Source: Rhodospirillaceae bacterium (GTDB lineage Bacteria; Pseudomonadota; Alphaproteobacteria; Reyranellales; Reyranellaceae). Taken from it: a stretch of 39,275 bases of DNA. How positions within the stretch are numbered: position 1 is the first letter of the stretch; each line of letters opens with the position of its first letter. Below are positions 1-8,997 of this stretch, in pieces. Location: contig WOUR01000047.1 in NCBI GenBank assembly GCA_009772935.1, positions 1-39,275 of the forward strand, written 5' to 3'. A model generated the notes under the pieces. The model ran no database searches. It had not been told where the DNA came from and was given only the letters and a program-made list of their open reading frames with translations. A program made the translations under genes and the position numbers.

Positions 1-398
1 GGCCGCTCGCGCACCTGGCGCGCGACCAGCCAGCGTCCGTCCGGCAGCTGCAGGACGAAGTTCGGCCCGCCGGGCCCGCGTCGCCAGCCGGTGCGTGCCC
101 GGTTGGGATCGAAGCGCGGCGGCGGCTTGCCGGCCATGGCGATCATGTCGCCGTCGGGCTCGTAGAGCGCGATGTCGAAGCGCAGCTTGCGCTGCAGCCC
201 CTCGATCGCGCGCTGCTGGTCAGGACGCGGCGCCGTCGCGTCCGGCAGCAGCGCGCCGGTGAGTTCGGCCGCGACGTCGAGATACTGCGGCGTGCGATTG
301 TCGTCATCGGCCACCCGCCACAGCAGTACCGCCGCGCCGACGAACACCGCCAGCACGATCAGGATGGTGACGTAGAACTGCAGGTAAAGGCGCTGCAC
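1..398 (-). CDS. Sensor histidine kinase, N-terminal part (cut by window edge)
   Basis: The reading frame opens with GTG at 398, three bases after the stop of the response regulator, and runs off the left edge. The visible 132 residues start VQRLYLQFYVTILIVLAVF, a transmembrane helix at about residues 8-28, followed by a periplasmic sensor region ending near LPDGRWLVARQVRER. HAMP, HisKA and ATPase domains would lie outside the window. The operon position behind an OmpR regulator and a Spy-like protein suggests an envelope-stress kinase of CpxA type. The kinase role is inferred from context and topology, because no catalytic motif is visible. Confidence 0.75.
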   Translation of the reverse strand, partial: MQRLYLQFYVTILIVLAVFVGAAVLLWRVADDDNRTPQYLDVAAELTGALLPDATAPRPDQQRAIEGLQRKLRFDIALYEPDGDMIAMAGKPPPRFDPNRARTGWRRGPGGPNFVLQLPDGRWLVARQVRER

Positions 399-401
399 GG
401 C

Positions 402-1130
402 CTAGCGATCCTGGTCCTTGGCGAAGACGTAGCCGGTGCCGCGCAGGGTGAGGATGCGGCGCGGTTTCTTGGGATCGTCCTCGATGGCGGCGCGGATGCG
501 GCTGACATGGACGTCGACGGAGCGGTCGAAGGCCTCGAGCTTCTCGCCCTTCAGCAGGTCCATCAGTGCATCGCGCGAGAGGACGCGGCCGGCCCGTTCG
601 GCCAGCGCCAGCAGCAGCGCGAACTGGTAGGAGGTGATGGGACGCTCCTCGCCATCGACCCTCACGACGCGCGCGCCCTTGTCGATCTCCAGCCGGCCGA
701 AGCGCAGCACGTCCTCTCTTGGCGCCGACGATCCCCTGCGGCGCAGGATGGCGCGCAGGCGGGCCTGCAGTTCGCGTGGCTCGAAGGGCTTGGCGAGATA
801 GTCGTCGGCGCCCAGTTCGAGGCCGACGACGCGGTCCATCGGTTCGCCGCGGGCGGTCAGCATCAGGATCGGCACGTCGCTGGTGCCGCGCAGGCGTCGG
901 CAGAGGTCGAGCCCGTCGGCATCGGGCAGCATGAGGTCGAGGATGACCGCGTCGAAGGTCTCGCGCTTCAGCTGGGCCTCGCCGTCACGGCCGGTATTGG
1001 CGACCGTCACGCGAAAGCCCGCCCCGCCGAGATAGTCCGCAACCATCCCGGCGAGGCGGTCGTCGTCGTCGATCATCAGGATGCGCTCGGCCATCGGCTC
1101 AGTATCGGACCGGCGCGGCCCCGATGTCAT
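402..1130 (-). CDS. OmpR/PhoB-family response regulator, CpxR-like by context
   Basis: This is a two-component transcription factor of 242 residues. The receiver domain (about 17-128) shows the acidic cluster MIDDDD, the phosphoacceptor D65 in AVILDLMLPD, T92 in LTARG and K114 in LAKPFEP. The C-terminal winged helix (about 145-240) ends with RTLRGTGYVFA, typical of Trans_reg_C. A second start at 1094 (MAERILMIDD) would remove 12 residues and fits the family better; the ribosome-binding sites do not decide between them. It lies 20 bp after the Spy-like gene and 3 bp before the kinase, so the three are probably one operon. A perfect CpxR-type box upstream suggests autoregulation. Confidence 0.93.
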   Translation of the reverse strand: MTSGPRRSDTEPMAERILMIDDDDRLAGMVADYLGGAGFRVTVANTGRDGEAQLKRETFDAVILDLMLPDADGLDLCRRLRGTSDVPILMLTARGEPMDRVVGLELGADDYLAKPFEPRELQARLRAILRRRGSSAPREDVLRFGRLEIDKGARVVRVDGEERPITSYQFALLLALAERAGRVLSRDALMDLLKGEKLEAFDRSVDVHVSRIRAAIEDDPKKPRRILTLRGTGYVFAKDQDR

Positions 1131-1150
1131 CTTCGGTCAGCCCTTGCCGC

Positions 1151-1618
1151 TCAGCCTTTCCGGGGGCCGTGCTTGTGGTCGTTCCAGGTCTTGAAGAAGG
1201 CTTGGCGCTGGTTGGCGTTGAGCACGTTGCCGGCGTCGGTCAGGGCCTTGGTGAAGCGCTTGGAGCTCTCGTCCGCGATCTTCATCTGCTCGACACGGAT
1301 CTGCTCGATCTTCGCCGGGTCGATGGTCGGGGCCTCGAGCGCAGCGCGCATCGCGGCGCGATTCTCGGCGCGCTTGGCGTGCAACGGCTTCATGTCGGCG
1401 AAGGCGGCCTGCAGGATGCCGACGATCTGCTTCTTCTGGTCCTGCGTCGCGTCGGTGCCATTGAGCGCCTTGTCCACGCGCTTCTCGATGCGCTCCTGGA
1501 ACTTAGCCGGATCGACCGACCCGCCGTCCGCCCGCGCAAAGGCCGGCGTGCCGGCGGTCGCCGCGAGGCTGCCCGCGAGGAGGGCGGCCATTACCGTCTT
1601 GATGCTGAGGTTCGTCAT
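1151..1618 (-). CDS. Spy/CpxP-like periplasmic protein
   Basis: The product is a 155-residue exported helical protein. Residues 1-29 form a Sec signal peptide (MTNLSIKTVMAALLAGSLAA, cleavage near AFA). The mature part is charged and helical with an LTxxQ-like motif near the C terminus (LNANQRQAFF), the hallmark of Spy/CpxP-type periplasmic chaperones and metal-stress sensors. The frame stays open upstream, but GGAG eight bases before ATG 1618 and the signal peptide fix this start. It heads an operon with the regulator and kinase. In CpxP systems this partner dampens the kinase; that role is inferred here from family and context. Confidence 0.82.
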   Translation of the reverse strand: MTNLSIKTVMAALLAGSLAATAGTPAFARADGGSVDPAKFQERIEKRVDKALNGTDATQDQKKQIVGILQAAFADMKPLHAKRAENRAAMRAALEAPTIDPAKIEQIRVEQMKIADESSKRFTKALTDAGNVLNANQRQAFFKTWNDHKHGPRKG

Positions 1619-1697
1619 GTCTGTCTCCATGTGTTTCGGGTTGCTGTCCCCGTGACACCAAGATGGAGGGGCCCGGTTTCGCGCCCATCTCGCGCCG

Positions 1698-1712
1698 GTA
1701 AAGTTGTGTAAA
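1698..1712 (-). promoter_or_regulatory. CpxR-type box GTAAA-N5-GTAAA
   Basis: The plus strand reads GTAAAGTTGTGTAAA, an exact match to the enterobacterial CpxR consensus GTAAA(N5)GTAAA. On the minus strand it lies 79 bp upstream of the Spy-like gene start, a normal distance for an activator site. It is also 11 bp before the divergent acetyltransferase start, where it could act as a repressor site. The match is seen directly; binding by the neighbouring regulator is inference. Confidence 0.6.
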
Positions 1713-1723
1713 GTGCCGCGATC

Positions 1724-2272
1724 ATGACGATCGTGACCACCGAGCGCCTCTCGCTCAGGCCTTTGCTGCCTGCCGACGCCGAAGACTACGCCGCCATGCG
1801 CTTTCACCCCGAGGTGGCGAAATGGCTGCCACCGGCCCCTGGCCAGGCACTGGAAGGCGATTTCGTGGAGGCGGCCCACGCCGCGATCGAGCGCTTCGCC
1901 GGTTCCTGGCAGCAACGCCGGTTCGCACCTTGGGGGGTGTTCCGCGAGGGACGGCTGATCGGCCATGCCGGGCTGAATTTCATCGAGCAGTTCGACGGGG
2001 TCGAGGTTCTGTGGTCGCTGCATCCCGATGCCTGGGGCCGCGGCTATGCGACGGAGGCGGCACGCGCGGCCCTGGCCTACGGTTTCGAGACGCTCGAACT
2101 CGACTCGATCTTCGCGATTACGCTGGAGGAGAACCGCGCCTCGCGCTCGGTGATGGAGCGGATCGGTCTCACCTACCGCAAGCGCGTCGACTACAAGGGC
2201 TTCACCGACATCGTCTGGTACGAGGTCGACCGCGAGACCTACGCGGAGAGGATGTCCAGCGCGGCGCGGTGA
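1724..2272 (+). CDS. GNAT family N-acetyltransferase, RimJ/RimL type
   Basis: This 182-residue protein belongs to the acetyltransferase branch that modifies protein N termini or small molecules with acetyl-CoA. It opens with TERLSLRPLLPADAEDYAAM, the usual RimJ/RimL beginning. The acetyl-CoA loop is WGRGYATEAARAAL at about residues 105-118, and the late strand-helix motif EENRASRSVMERIGL matches family motif B. The substrate cannot be told. Its last 34 bases overlap the end of the convergent phosphatase gene. It is divergent from the Spy-like operon with the CpxR-type box between them. Confidence 0.9.
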   Translation: MTIVTTERLSLRPLLPADAEDYAAMRFHPEVAKWLPPAPGQALEGDFVEAAHAAIERFAGSWQQRRFAPWGVFREGRLIGHAGLNFIEQFDGVEVLWSLHPDAWGRGYATEAARAALAYGFETLELDSIFAITLEENRASRSVMERIGLTYRKRVDYKGFTDIVWYEVDRETYAERMSSAAR

Positions 2273-3009
2273 ACGGCGGGGTCGCCGGCCGCGACGACGG
2301 CGCCGTCGGACTGCATGTCGAGGGCGTTACCCTTCCAGTCGGTGATCGTGCCGCCGGCGCCGGTGATGACGGGGATCAGCGCAGCATAATCATAGAGCTT
2401 GAGGTCGGCCTCGACGACGAGATCGACATGACCCGCGGCCAGCAGTCCGTAGGCGTAGCAGTCGCCGCCCCAGCGGAAGAGCTTCACCTTCTCCGTGAGC
2501 GCCTGGTGCGGTTTGGCGTAGCCGCCGACAAACATGGCAGGCGCGGTCGAATACATGTAGGCGCTGGCGAGGTCCGCGCAGGCGCGCACCGAGATCGGTT
2601 TGCCGTTCAGGGTCGAGCGCGCGCCGTCTACGCCCAGCCAGCGCTCCTGCAGGATCGGCTGGTCGATGATGCCGAGTACCGGCTTGCCGCGATGAAAGAG
2701 GCCAATCAGCGTGCCGAACAGCGGCAGGCCGGTGATGAAGGCCTTGGTGCCGTCGATCGGGTCGAGCACCCAGACATAGTCCGCATCGGTGCGGACCGCG
2801 CCATGCTCCTCGCCGAACACGCCATGGTCGGGGACGTGGCGGTCGAGCAGCTCGCGCATCGCCGTCTCCGCTTCGCGGTCGGCGATGGTGACGGGGCTCA
2901 GGTCGGACTTGTCGTCGACGGTGACGCCGGTGCGGAAGTAGCGGGCCGCGATCGGCCGGGCGGCGTCGGCCAGTTGGTGGGCCAGCGCGACGAGGTTCGA
3001 GGGAACCAC
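2239..3009 (-). CDS. hisN: Inositol monophosphatase family protein, probable histidinol-phosphatase
   Basis: This Mg-dependent sugar or histidinol phosphatase has 256 residues, normal for the family. Metal-binding motif A is DPIDGTKAF (D83, D86), preceded by GEEHG at about 66-70. The C-terminal motif is LYDYAAL in place of the usual WDxAA. The frame is open upstream, but GTG 3009 lies one base after the cytochrome c stop and gives a normal N terminus (VVPSNLVALAHQLADAA). The gene is therefore translationally linked to the cytochrome. The spacing of GEEHG and DPIDGTKAF resembles HisN-type histidinol-phosphatases, but inositol-1-phosphatase or another sugar phosphatase cannot be excluded. Confidence 0.88.
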   Translation of the reverse strand: MVPSNLVALAHQLADAARPIAARYFRTGVTVDDKSDLSPVTIADREAETAMRELLDRHVPDHGVFGEEHGAVRTDADYVWVLDPIDGTKAFITGLPLFGTLIGLFHRGKPVLGIIDQPILQERWLGVDGARSTLNGKPISVRACADLASAYMYSTAPAMFVGGYAKPHQALTEKVKLFRWGGDCYAYGLLAAGHVDLVVEADLKLYDYAALIPVITGAGGTITDWKGNALDMQSDGAVVAAGDPAVHRAALDILSA

Positions 3010-3010
3010 C

Positions 3011-3541
3011 CTAGGGCAGCGGCGCCGGCGTGTCGGCCATGGTGCGCATGTAGGCGATGATGTCGGCGCGATCCTGCTCCTTGGGAAGGCCGGCAAACGC
3101 CATCTTCGTGCCGCGCACATAGGCATTCGGCTTGAAGACCATGTGGTCGATGTCCTCGTAGCTCCAGTTGCCACCCTTGGCGGTCAGCGCCGAGGAATAG
3201 GAGAAGCCCGCATGGCTCGCCTTGGGACGGTTGACGATGCCCCACAGGTTCGGGCCGACCTTGTTCGCGCCGCCCTTGTCGATCGTGTGGCAGGAGAAAC
3301 ACTGCTTCTGGAACAGGGCCTTGCCCGCGTCGACGTTGGCGCCCGCGAGCTTCGGACCGATCGGTGGAATCTCGACGGCGGCCGGCGCGGCGGCCGTCTG
3401 CGTCGGCGCGTCGTCAGAGACGGCGAGCGCCGGCTTGTCCAGCTTGTGCGGATGCACGACGGCATTGGAAACCTTGCCGACCACCATTGCGAAGAGGGCG
3501 GAAGCCAAAACGCAGCCTGCGATCGTGTTGAAACTGGCCAT
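3011..3541 (-). CDS. cycM: Membrane-anchored class I c-type cytochrome
   Basis: The 176-residue protein has an uncleaved N-terminal anchor (MASFNTIAGCVLASALFAMV), a Pro/Ala-rich linker at about 40-65 and a cytochrome c domain. Heme attachment is C81-F-S-C84-H85 and the sixth ligand is probably M147 in GTKMAF. This layout matches CycM/cytochrome c552 of alphaproteobacteria, which carries electrons from the bc1 complex to the aa3 oxidase in the periplasm. A 25-residue upstream extension is possible, but ATG 3541 gives a proper membrane helix. It is divergent from prephenate dehydratase, the order often seen in alphaproteobacteria. Confidence 0.92.
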   Translation of the reverse strand: MASFNTIAGCVLASALFAMVVGKVSNAVVHPHKLDKPALAVSDDAPTQTAAAPAAVEIPPIGPKLAGANVDAGKALFQKQCFSCHTIDKGGANKVGPNLWGIVNRPKASHAGFSYSSALTAKGGNWSYEDIDHMVFKPNAYVRGTKMAFAGLPKEQDRADIIAYMRTMADTPAPLP

Positions 3542-3715
3542 GTCAAATCCCGAAGCGGCGAATTCTACGGACGCTGCTGTAGCATGCCCGCACGGCCGCC
3601 AGTAGTATTCGATCATGTCCGGAGGATCGCGCGGCGGAACGTCGCAAGTGCCGGATATTACGAGGTTTTTCGCCTATCGAAGGGCCTCGGATCGCGGCAC
3701 GGGAGAGTTCGGCAA

Positions 3716-4624
3716 ATGGCAAAAGGTCGGGGCGAGAAGCGGCAGGGCAAGGCCGTTGCCAGCAATATCATCGCCTTCCAGGGGGAGCCGGGCGCCAATT
3801 CCGACATGGCCTGCCGGGCGGCCTTTCCCTACATGACGACCCTGCCGTGCCCGACTTTCGACGCTGCCATGGGCGCCGTCCAGGCCGGCAAGGCGGAACT
3901 GGCCATCATTCCGGTCGAGAACTCGATCGCCGGCCGCGTCGCCGACCTGCACAGCCTGCTGCCGCACACCAGGCTGAAGATCGTGGCCGAGCACTTCCAG
4001 CGGGTCGAGCATTGCCTGGTGGCCCTGCCGGGGGCGTCGCTGAAGTCGATCCGGACGGTCAAGAGCCACGTCCAGGCGCTGGCCCAGTGCCGCAACTTCC
4101 TCAGGAAGAACCGGCTGCAGCCGGTGGTCCATGCCGACACGGCCGGGGCCGCCCGCGAGATCGCCGAGATCGGCGACGCCAGCGTCGGCGCCATCGCCTC
4201 GTCGCTGGCCGCCCGCATCTACGACCTCAAGGTGCTGGCCAGGAACATCGAGGACGCCGACCATAACACCACACGCATGCTGGTCTTCTCGCGCGAGGAG
4301 GCTCATCCCGACTGGCGCACCGTGCAGTGCATGACGGCCTTCCTGTTCCGGGTGAAGAGCCGCCCGGCGGCGCTCTACAAGGCGCTGGGCGGGTTCGCGA
4401 CCAACGGCGTCAACATGGTGAAGCTGGAGAGCTACCTGTCCGGCGCCCGCTTTGAGCAGGCGCTGTTCTATGCCGAGGTCGAGGGCCACCCCGAGCAGCG
4501 CAACGTCCTGCTGGCGCTGGAAGAGCTGGGCTTCTTCTCCGAGGAGCTGAAGATGCTGGGTTCCTTCCCGGCCAATCCCTTCCGGCGTAAGGGCTGGGAA
4601 GCCCCGACCCGTCCCGGCACCTGA
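3716..4624 (+). CDS. pheA: Prephenate dehydratase
   Basis: This enzyme converts prephenate to phenylpyruvate in phenylalanine synthesis. The 302-residue protein has a catalytic PDT domain (about 15-195), starting IAFQGEPGANSDMA and ending with NTTRMLVF, which holds the Thr/Arg active-site motif. A C-terminal ACT domain (about 205-285) with PAALYKAL and KLESYL binds phenylalanine for feedback inhibition. There is no chorismate mutase domain, so it is the monofunctional form. ATG 3716 was chosen because it follows GGGAGAG and avoids a 190-residue non-homologous extension. Twenty-one bases separate it from rpe. Confidence 0.95.
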   Translation: MAKGRGEKRQGKAVASNIIAFQGEPGANSDMACRAAFPYMTTLPCPTFDAAMGAVQAGKAELAIIPVENSIAGRVADLHSLLPHTRLKIVAEHFQRVEHCLVALPGASLKSIRTVKSHVQALAQCRNFLRKNRLQPVVHADTAGAAREIAEIGDASVGAIASSLAARIYDLKVLARNIEDADHNTTRMLVFSREEAHPDWRTVQCMTAFLFRVKSRPAALYKALGGFATNGVNMVKLESYLSGARFEQALFYAEVEGHPEQRNVLLALEELGFFSEELKMLGSFPANPFRRKGWEAPTRPGT

Positions 4625-4645
4625 GGCCCCCTTCGAAGGTAATTC

Positions 4646-5308
4646 ATGCCGCAACAGCCCGTCCGCATCGCCCCCTCCATCCTGTCGGCGGATTTCGCCA
4701 CGCTCGGCCGCGAGGTCGCGGCGATTACCGAAGCCGGCGCCGACTGGATCCATGTCGACGTGATGGACGGGCATTTCGTGCCCAACCTCACGATCGGCCC
4801 GATGGTGGTGAAGGCGCTGCGCAAGCACAGCCAGCAGCCCTTCGACGTCCACCTCATGATCTCGCCCGTCGATCCGCTGGTGCCTGCCTATGTCGATGCC
4901 GGCGCCGACGTGATCTCCTTCCATCCCGAGGCGGGTCCGCACGTCCATCGCACGATCCAGCTCATCAAGGGCCTCGGACGGAAGGCGGGCGCTGTGCTCA
5001 ATCCGGCGACGCCGCTTTCCGCCATCGAGCATGTGCTGGGCGATCTCGACCTGGTGCTGGTGATGAGCGTCAATCCCGGGTTCGGCGGACAGGCCTTCAT
5101 CGAAAGCCAGCTCGCCAAGATCGCCGCCCTGCGCAAGGCGATCGACGCGCTGGGCAAGCCGATCGATCTCGAGGTCGATGGCGGCGTCAACGTCGAGACG
5201 GCGAAGCGCTGTATTGAGGCGGGCGCCGACGTGCTCGTCGCCGGCACGGCCGTGTTCACCGGCGGGCCGGAGCGTTACGCCGCCAACATCGCGGCGCTGC
5301 GCTCATGA
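4646..5308 (+). CDS. rpe: Ribulose-phosphate 3-epimerase
   Basis: It interconverts ribulose-5-phosphate and xylulose-5-phosphate in the pentose phosphate and Calvin pathways. The 220-residue TIM barrel is full length. Signature motifs are IAPSILSADFATLG at the N terminus, HVDVMDGHFVPN with the catalytic aspartate and metal ligands, VMSVNPGFGGQ, and EVDGGVN near the C terminus with the second catalytic Asp. The phosphate-binding glycine loop is AGTAVF. Its stop overlaps the GST-like gene by four bases (ATGA), so the two are translationally coupled. Confidence 0.97.
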   Translation: MPQQPVRIAPSILSADFATLGREVAAITEAGADWIHVDVMDGHFVPNLTIGPMVVKALRKHSQQPFDVHLMISPVDPLVPAYVDAGADVISFHPEAGPHVHRTIQLIKGLGRKAGAVLNPATPLSAIEHVLGDLDLVLVMSVNPGFGGQAFIESQLAKIAALRKAIDALGKPIDLEVDGGVNVETAKRCIEAGADVLVAGTAVFTGGPERYAANIAALRS

Positions 5309-6228
5309 GCGACATGATCCTGCACCACTATCCGAACTCGCCCTTCTCGGAGAAGGTGCGGGTCGCCTTCGGCGTCAAGCAGGCGGCCTGGAAGTCGGTC
5401 GTGATCCCGAACATGCTGCCCAAGCCCGACCTGATGCCGCTGACCGGCGGCTACCGCAAGACGCCGGTGATGCAGGTCGGCGCCGACATCTACTGCGATA
5501 CGCAGTTGATCATGCTGGAGATCGAGAAGCGGGCGCCGACGCCGCCGCTCCTGCCGACGGGCAGGGAAGGCGAGGCGCGGGCGCTCGCCATGTGGATCGA
5601 CCGCAACATTTTCTGGGCCGCCGTCGGCGTCGTGATGGGTGCGCTCGGCGACAAGCTGCCGAAGGCTTTCCTCGAGGACCGCAGCGCCTTTACCGGCCGC
5701 CCGTTCGATGCGGCGGCGTTGAAGGCTGCGGCACCAATGGCGATGCAGCAGACCTTCGCCCAGCTCGCGCTGGCCGAACGGATGCTGGCAGACGGGCGGC
5801 CGTATCTGCTGGGCGAGGCGCCGTGCCTGGCCGACTGCGCGCTCTACAATCCCGTGTGGTTCATCAAGGAGCGGCTGGGGGGCGGCAAGCCGGTCCCGCC
5901 GCTCGACCGGCTGCCTCTGATCACGGCCTGGTCGGAGCGCCTGAAGGCCGTCGGCAGCGGCAAGCCGACCGAGATGGCGGCCGCCGACGCCATCGCCATC
6001 GCCAAGGCTGCGACGCCCGAGGCGACCCACGTGGATCCCGACGATCCCAGCGGCCTGAAGGCCGGCCAGACGGTCAGCGTCACGCCCGACGATACCGGCA
6101 AGGTGCCGGTGAGCGGTGCGCTGGTCGGACTCACGAACGACCGCGTCTCGATCTCGCGCCATGACGAGCAGGTCGGCGACGTGGTGGTCCACTTTCCCCG
6201 CGCCGGCTTCGTCATCAAGCCGGCCTAG
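5305..6228 (+). CDS. Glutathione S-transferase-like protein with extra C-terminal domain
   Basis: The 307-residue protein starts with a thioredoxin-like GST N domain (HYPNSPFSEKVRVAFGVKQA, about 4-23; TPVMQVGADIYCDTQLIMLE, about 52-71). A helical GST C domain follows (about 90-215; LGEAPCLADCALYNPVWF). The last 75 residues are not part of a GST. They contain VDPDDPSGLKAGQTVSVTPDD and end in VVVHFPRAGFVIKPA, which looks like a small beta-rich domain. No catalytic Ser or Tyr can be assigned with certainty. It is coupled to rpe by a four-base overlap. The function is unknown beyond the fold. Confidence 0.88.
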   Translation: MSDMILHHYPNSPFSEKVRVAFGVKQAAWKSVVIPNMLPKPDLMPLTGGYRKTPVMQVGADIYCDTQLIMLEIEKRAPTPPLLPTGREGEARALAMWIDRNIFWAAVGVVMGALGDKLPKAFLEDRSAFTGRPFDAAALKAAAPMAMQQTFAQLALAERMLADGRPYLLGEAPCLADCALYNPVWFIKERLGGGKPVPPLDRLPLITAWSERLKAVGSGKPTEMAAADAIAIAKAATPEATHVDPDDPSGLKAGQTVSVTPDDTGKVPVSGALVGLTNDRVSISRHDEQVGDVVVHFPRAGFVIKPA

Positions 6229-6240
6229 ATTCATAACTCG

Positions 6241-6285
6241 CCTCATCCTGAGGAGGTCGCGGAGCGACCGTCTCGAAGGGTGAGG
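6241..6285. repeat. REP-like palindromic repeat, family A copy 1
   Basis: This element lies between the convergent GST-like and isomerase genes. It begins CCTCATCCTGAGGAGG, has an inner perfect hairpin GGTCGC-GGA-GCGACC at 6255-6269, and ends CCGTCTCGAAGGGTGAGG. The outer ends CCTCA and TGAGG pair. The same ends recur at 28013-28081 and, inverted, at 28102-28143. Being between converging genes, it may also help end transcription. Confidence 0.8.
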
Positions 6286-6297
6286 TCGTTGTTGGAT

Positions 6298-7191
6298 CTA
6301 AACGACCTCGACGCCGATCTCGGCCGCGATGCGGCGCAGGGCGGCGACCGAGCGCGCCGTGGCATTGCGCGCGTCCTGCGGGCAGTGCGTCTCGATACTG
6401 GCGTGGATCTGACGGATCGGCACGGGAGCCTTGGCCGCCTCCGTCAGCAGCCGCGTGAGTTCCGTGGCCCACGGGACGTCGCCGTCGCCCAGGGGCACGG
6501 TGCGCTTGCCCGATACGTCGCGATCCTTGAGATGGAGGAGATCGACGCGCGGGGCCAGGGACGCGATCTCGGCGTCGGTCGGCGGCACACCCATCGCCCA
6601 GGCGTTGCCGATATCGACCAGGGGGCGCAGCTGGGCCGGCAGCGGATCGGGCGCCACCTCCTCTTCCATCGCGGTGAAGAAATCGGCGAGCTCGCCGATC
6701 GAGCCGATGTTGCAGACCGGCTCGTTCTCGATCTCGACGTTGATCGAATAGGTGAGAGCGAGATCGGCCATCCGCTCGAACCGCCCGAAGAGATCCGTCG
6801 GCCTGTAGCCGGCATAGCGCAGGTGGCTGAAGACGCGGATCTTCTCGGCGCCGAAGACCGTGGCCATGTCGAAGGCATGCACCAGCGGATCGTCGGCGGG
6901 ACAGTCGGCCGGATCGAAGGCGAAGTCGACCTTGCCGCCTTCGCTGCCCTTGCCGGGCGCGGGCCATTTCAGCAGCGGCGACACGAAGGTCGGCACGGTG
7001 AGGCCGGCCTGCTCGATCCGGCGCGCGATGGCGCCGCCCTCCTCGAGCGACATGCCGAGCAGATTCCTGCCGTCCACGGTGCGCATGTCGAGGCGCCGCA
7101 CCTCGTGTTCGGCGCAGAAGGAGATCATCTCGTCGAGGGAGGGACCGATTTCGTCGCCGATGACGGCGAGCGCGAGACGAGGTAGGGGCAT
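6298..7191 (-). CDS. Sugar phosphate isomerase/epimerase family protein (TIM barrel)
   Basis: The 297-residue protein resembles the xylose-isomerase-like TIM barrel family (AP_endonuc_2 fold). Visible landmarks are LALAVIGDEIG at the N terminus, RRLDMRTVDGRNLL for strand 2, IRVFSHLRYAG (about 120-130), the metal-binding strand NVEIENEP with its glutamate, DIGNAWAMG with aspartate, and LLHLKDRDVSG with His/Asp. These ligands suggest a divalent-metal isomerase. The substrate cannot be told. It stands alone, with 62 bp to the divergent ATPase gene. Confidence 0.85.
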   Translation of the reverse strand: MPLPRLALAVIGDEIGPSLDEMISFCAEHEVRRLDMRTVDGRNLLGMSLEEGGAIARRIEQAGLTVPTFVSPLLKWPAPGKGSEGGKVDFAFDPADCPADDPLVHAFDMATVFGAEKIRVFSHLRYAGYRPTDLFGRFERMADLALTYSINVEIENEPVCNIGSIGELADFFTAMEEEVAPDPLPAQLRPLVDIGNAWAMGVPPTDAEIASLAPRVDLLHLKDRDVSGKRTVPLGDGDVPWATELTRLLTEAAKAPVPIRQIHASIETHCPQDARNATARSVAALRRIAAEIGVEVV

Positions 7192-7253
7192 GCGGCTAAC
7201 CTACTATGGACGGACTTCATTGGCTAAAGTCCGGGACGAGCAAGGGAGACGGC

Positions 7254-8933
<1,680 letters not shown>

Positions 8934-8951
8934 TCCGCCGGGTCCGGCGGA
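8934..8951 (+). terminator. Hairpin after the DUF853 gene
   Basis: TCCGCCGG-GT-CCGGCGGA is a perfect 8-bp stem that starts at the base after the DUF853 stop. No T-run follows, so it may stop or stabilise the transcript rather than being a classic Rho-independent terminator. It lies between two converging genes. Confidence 0.5.
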
Positions 8952-8955
8952 CGCC

Positions 8956-8997
8956 CGCTCAGCTCAGGGGTGGGGCAGCTCAGGCGCTCAGCTCAGG
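8956..8997. repeat. Short direct repeats at the leuB 3' end
   Basis: CGCTCAGCTCAGG occurs at 8956-8968 and 8985-8997, with the nine-base core CAGCTCAGG also at 8976-8984. The last copy contains the leuB stop codon and final codons (minus strand CGC CTG AGC TGA). It looks like a local slippage duplication past the end of the gene. Confidence 0.7.

Noticed and set aside
3143..3715. N-terminal extension of the pheA frame
   Set aside because: The extension is antisense to cycM and has no homology; ATG 3716 has a good ribosome-binding site.
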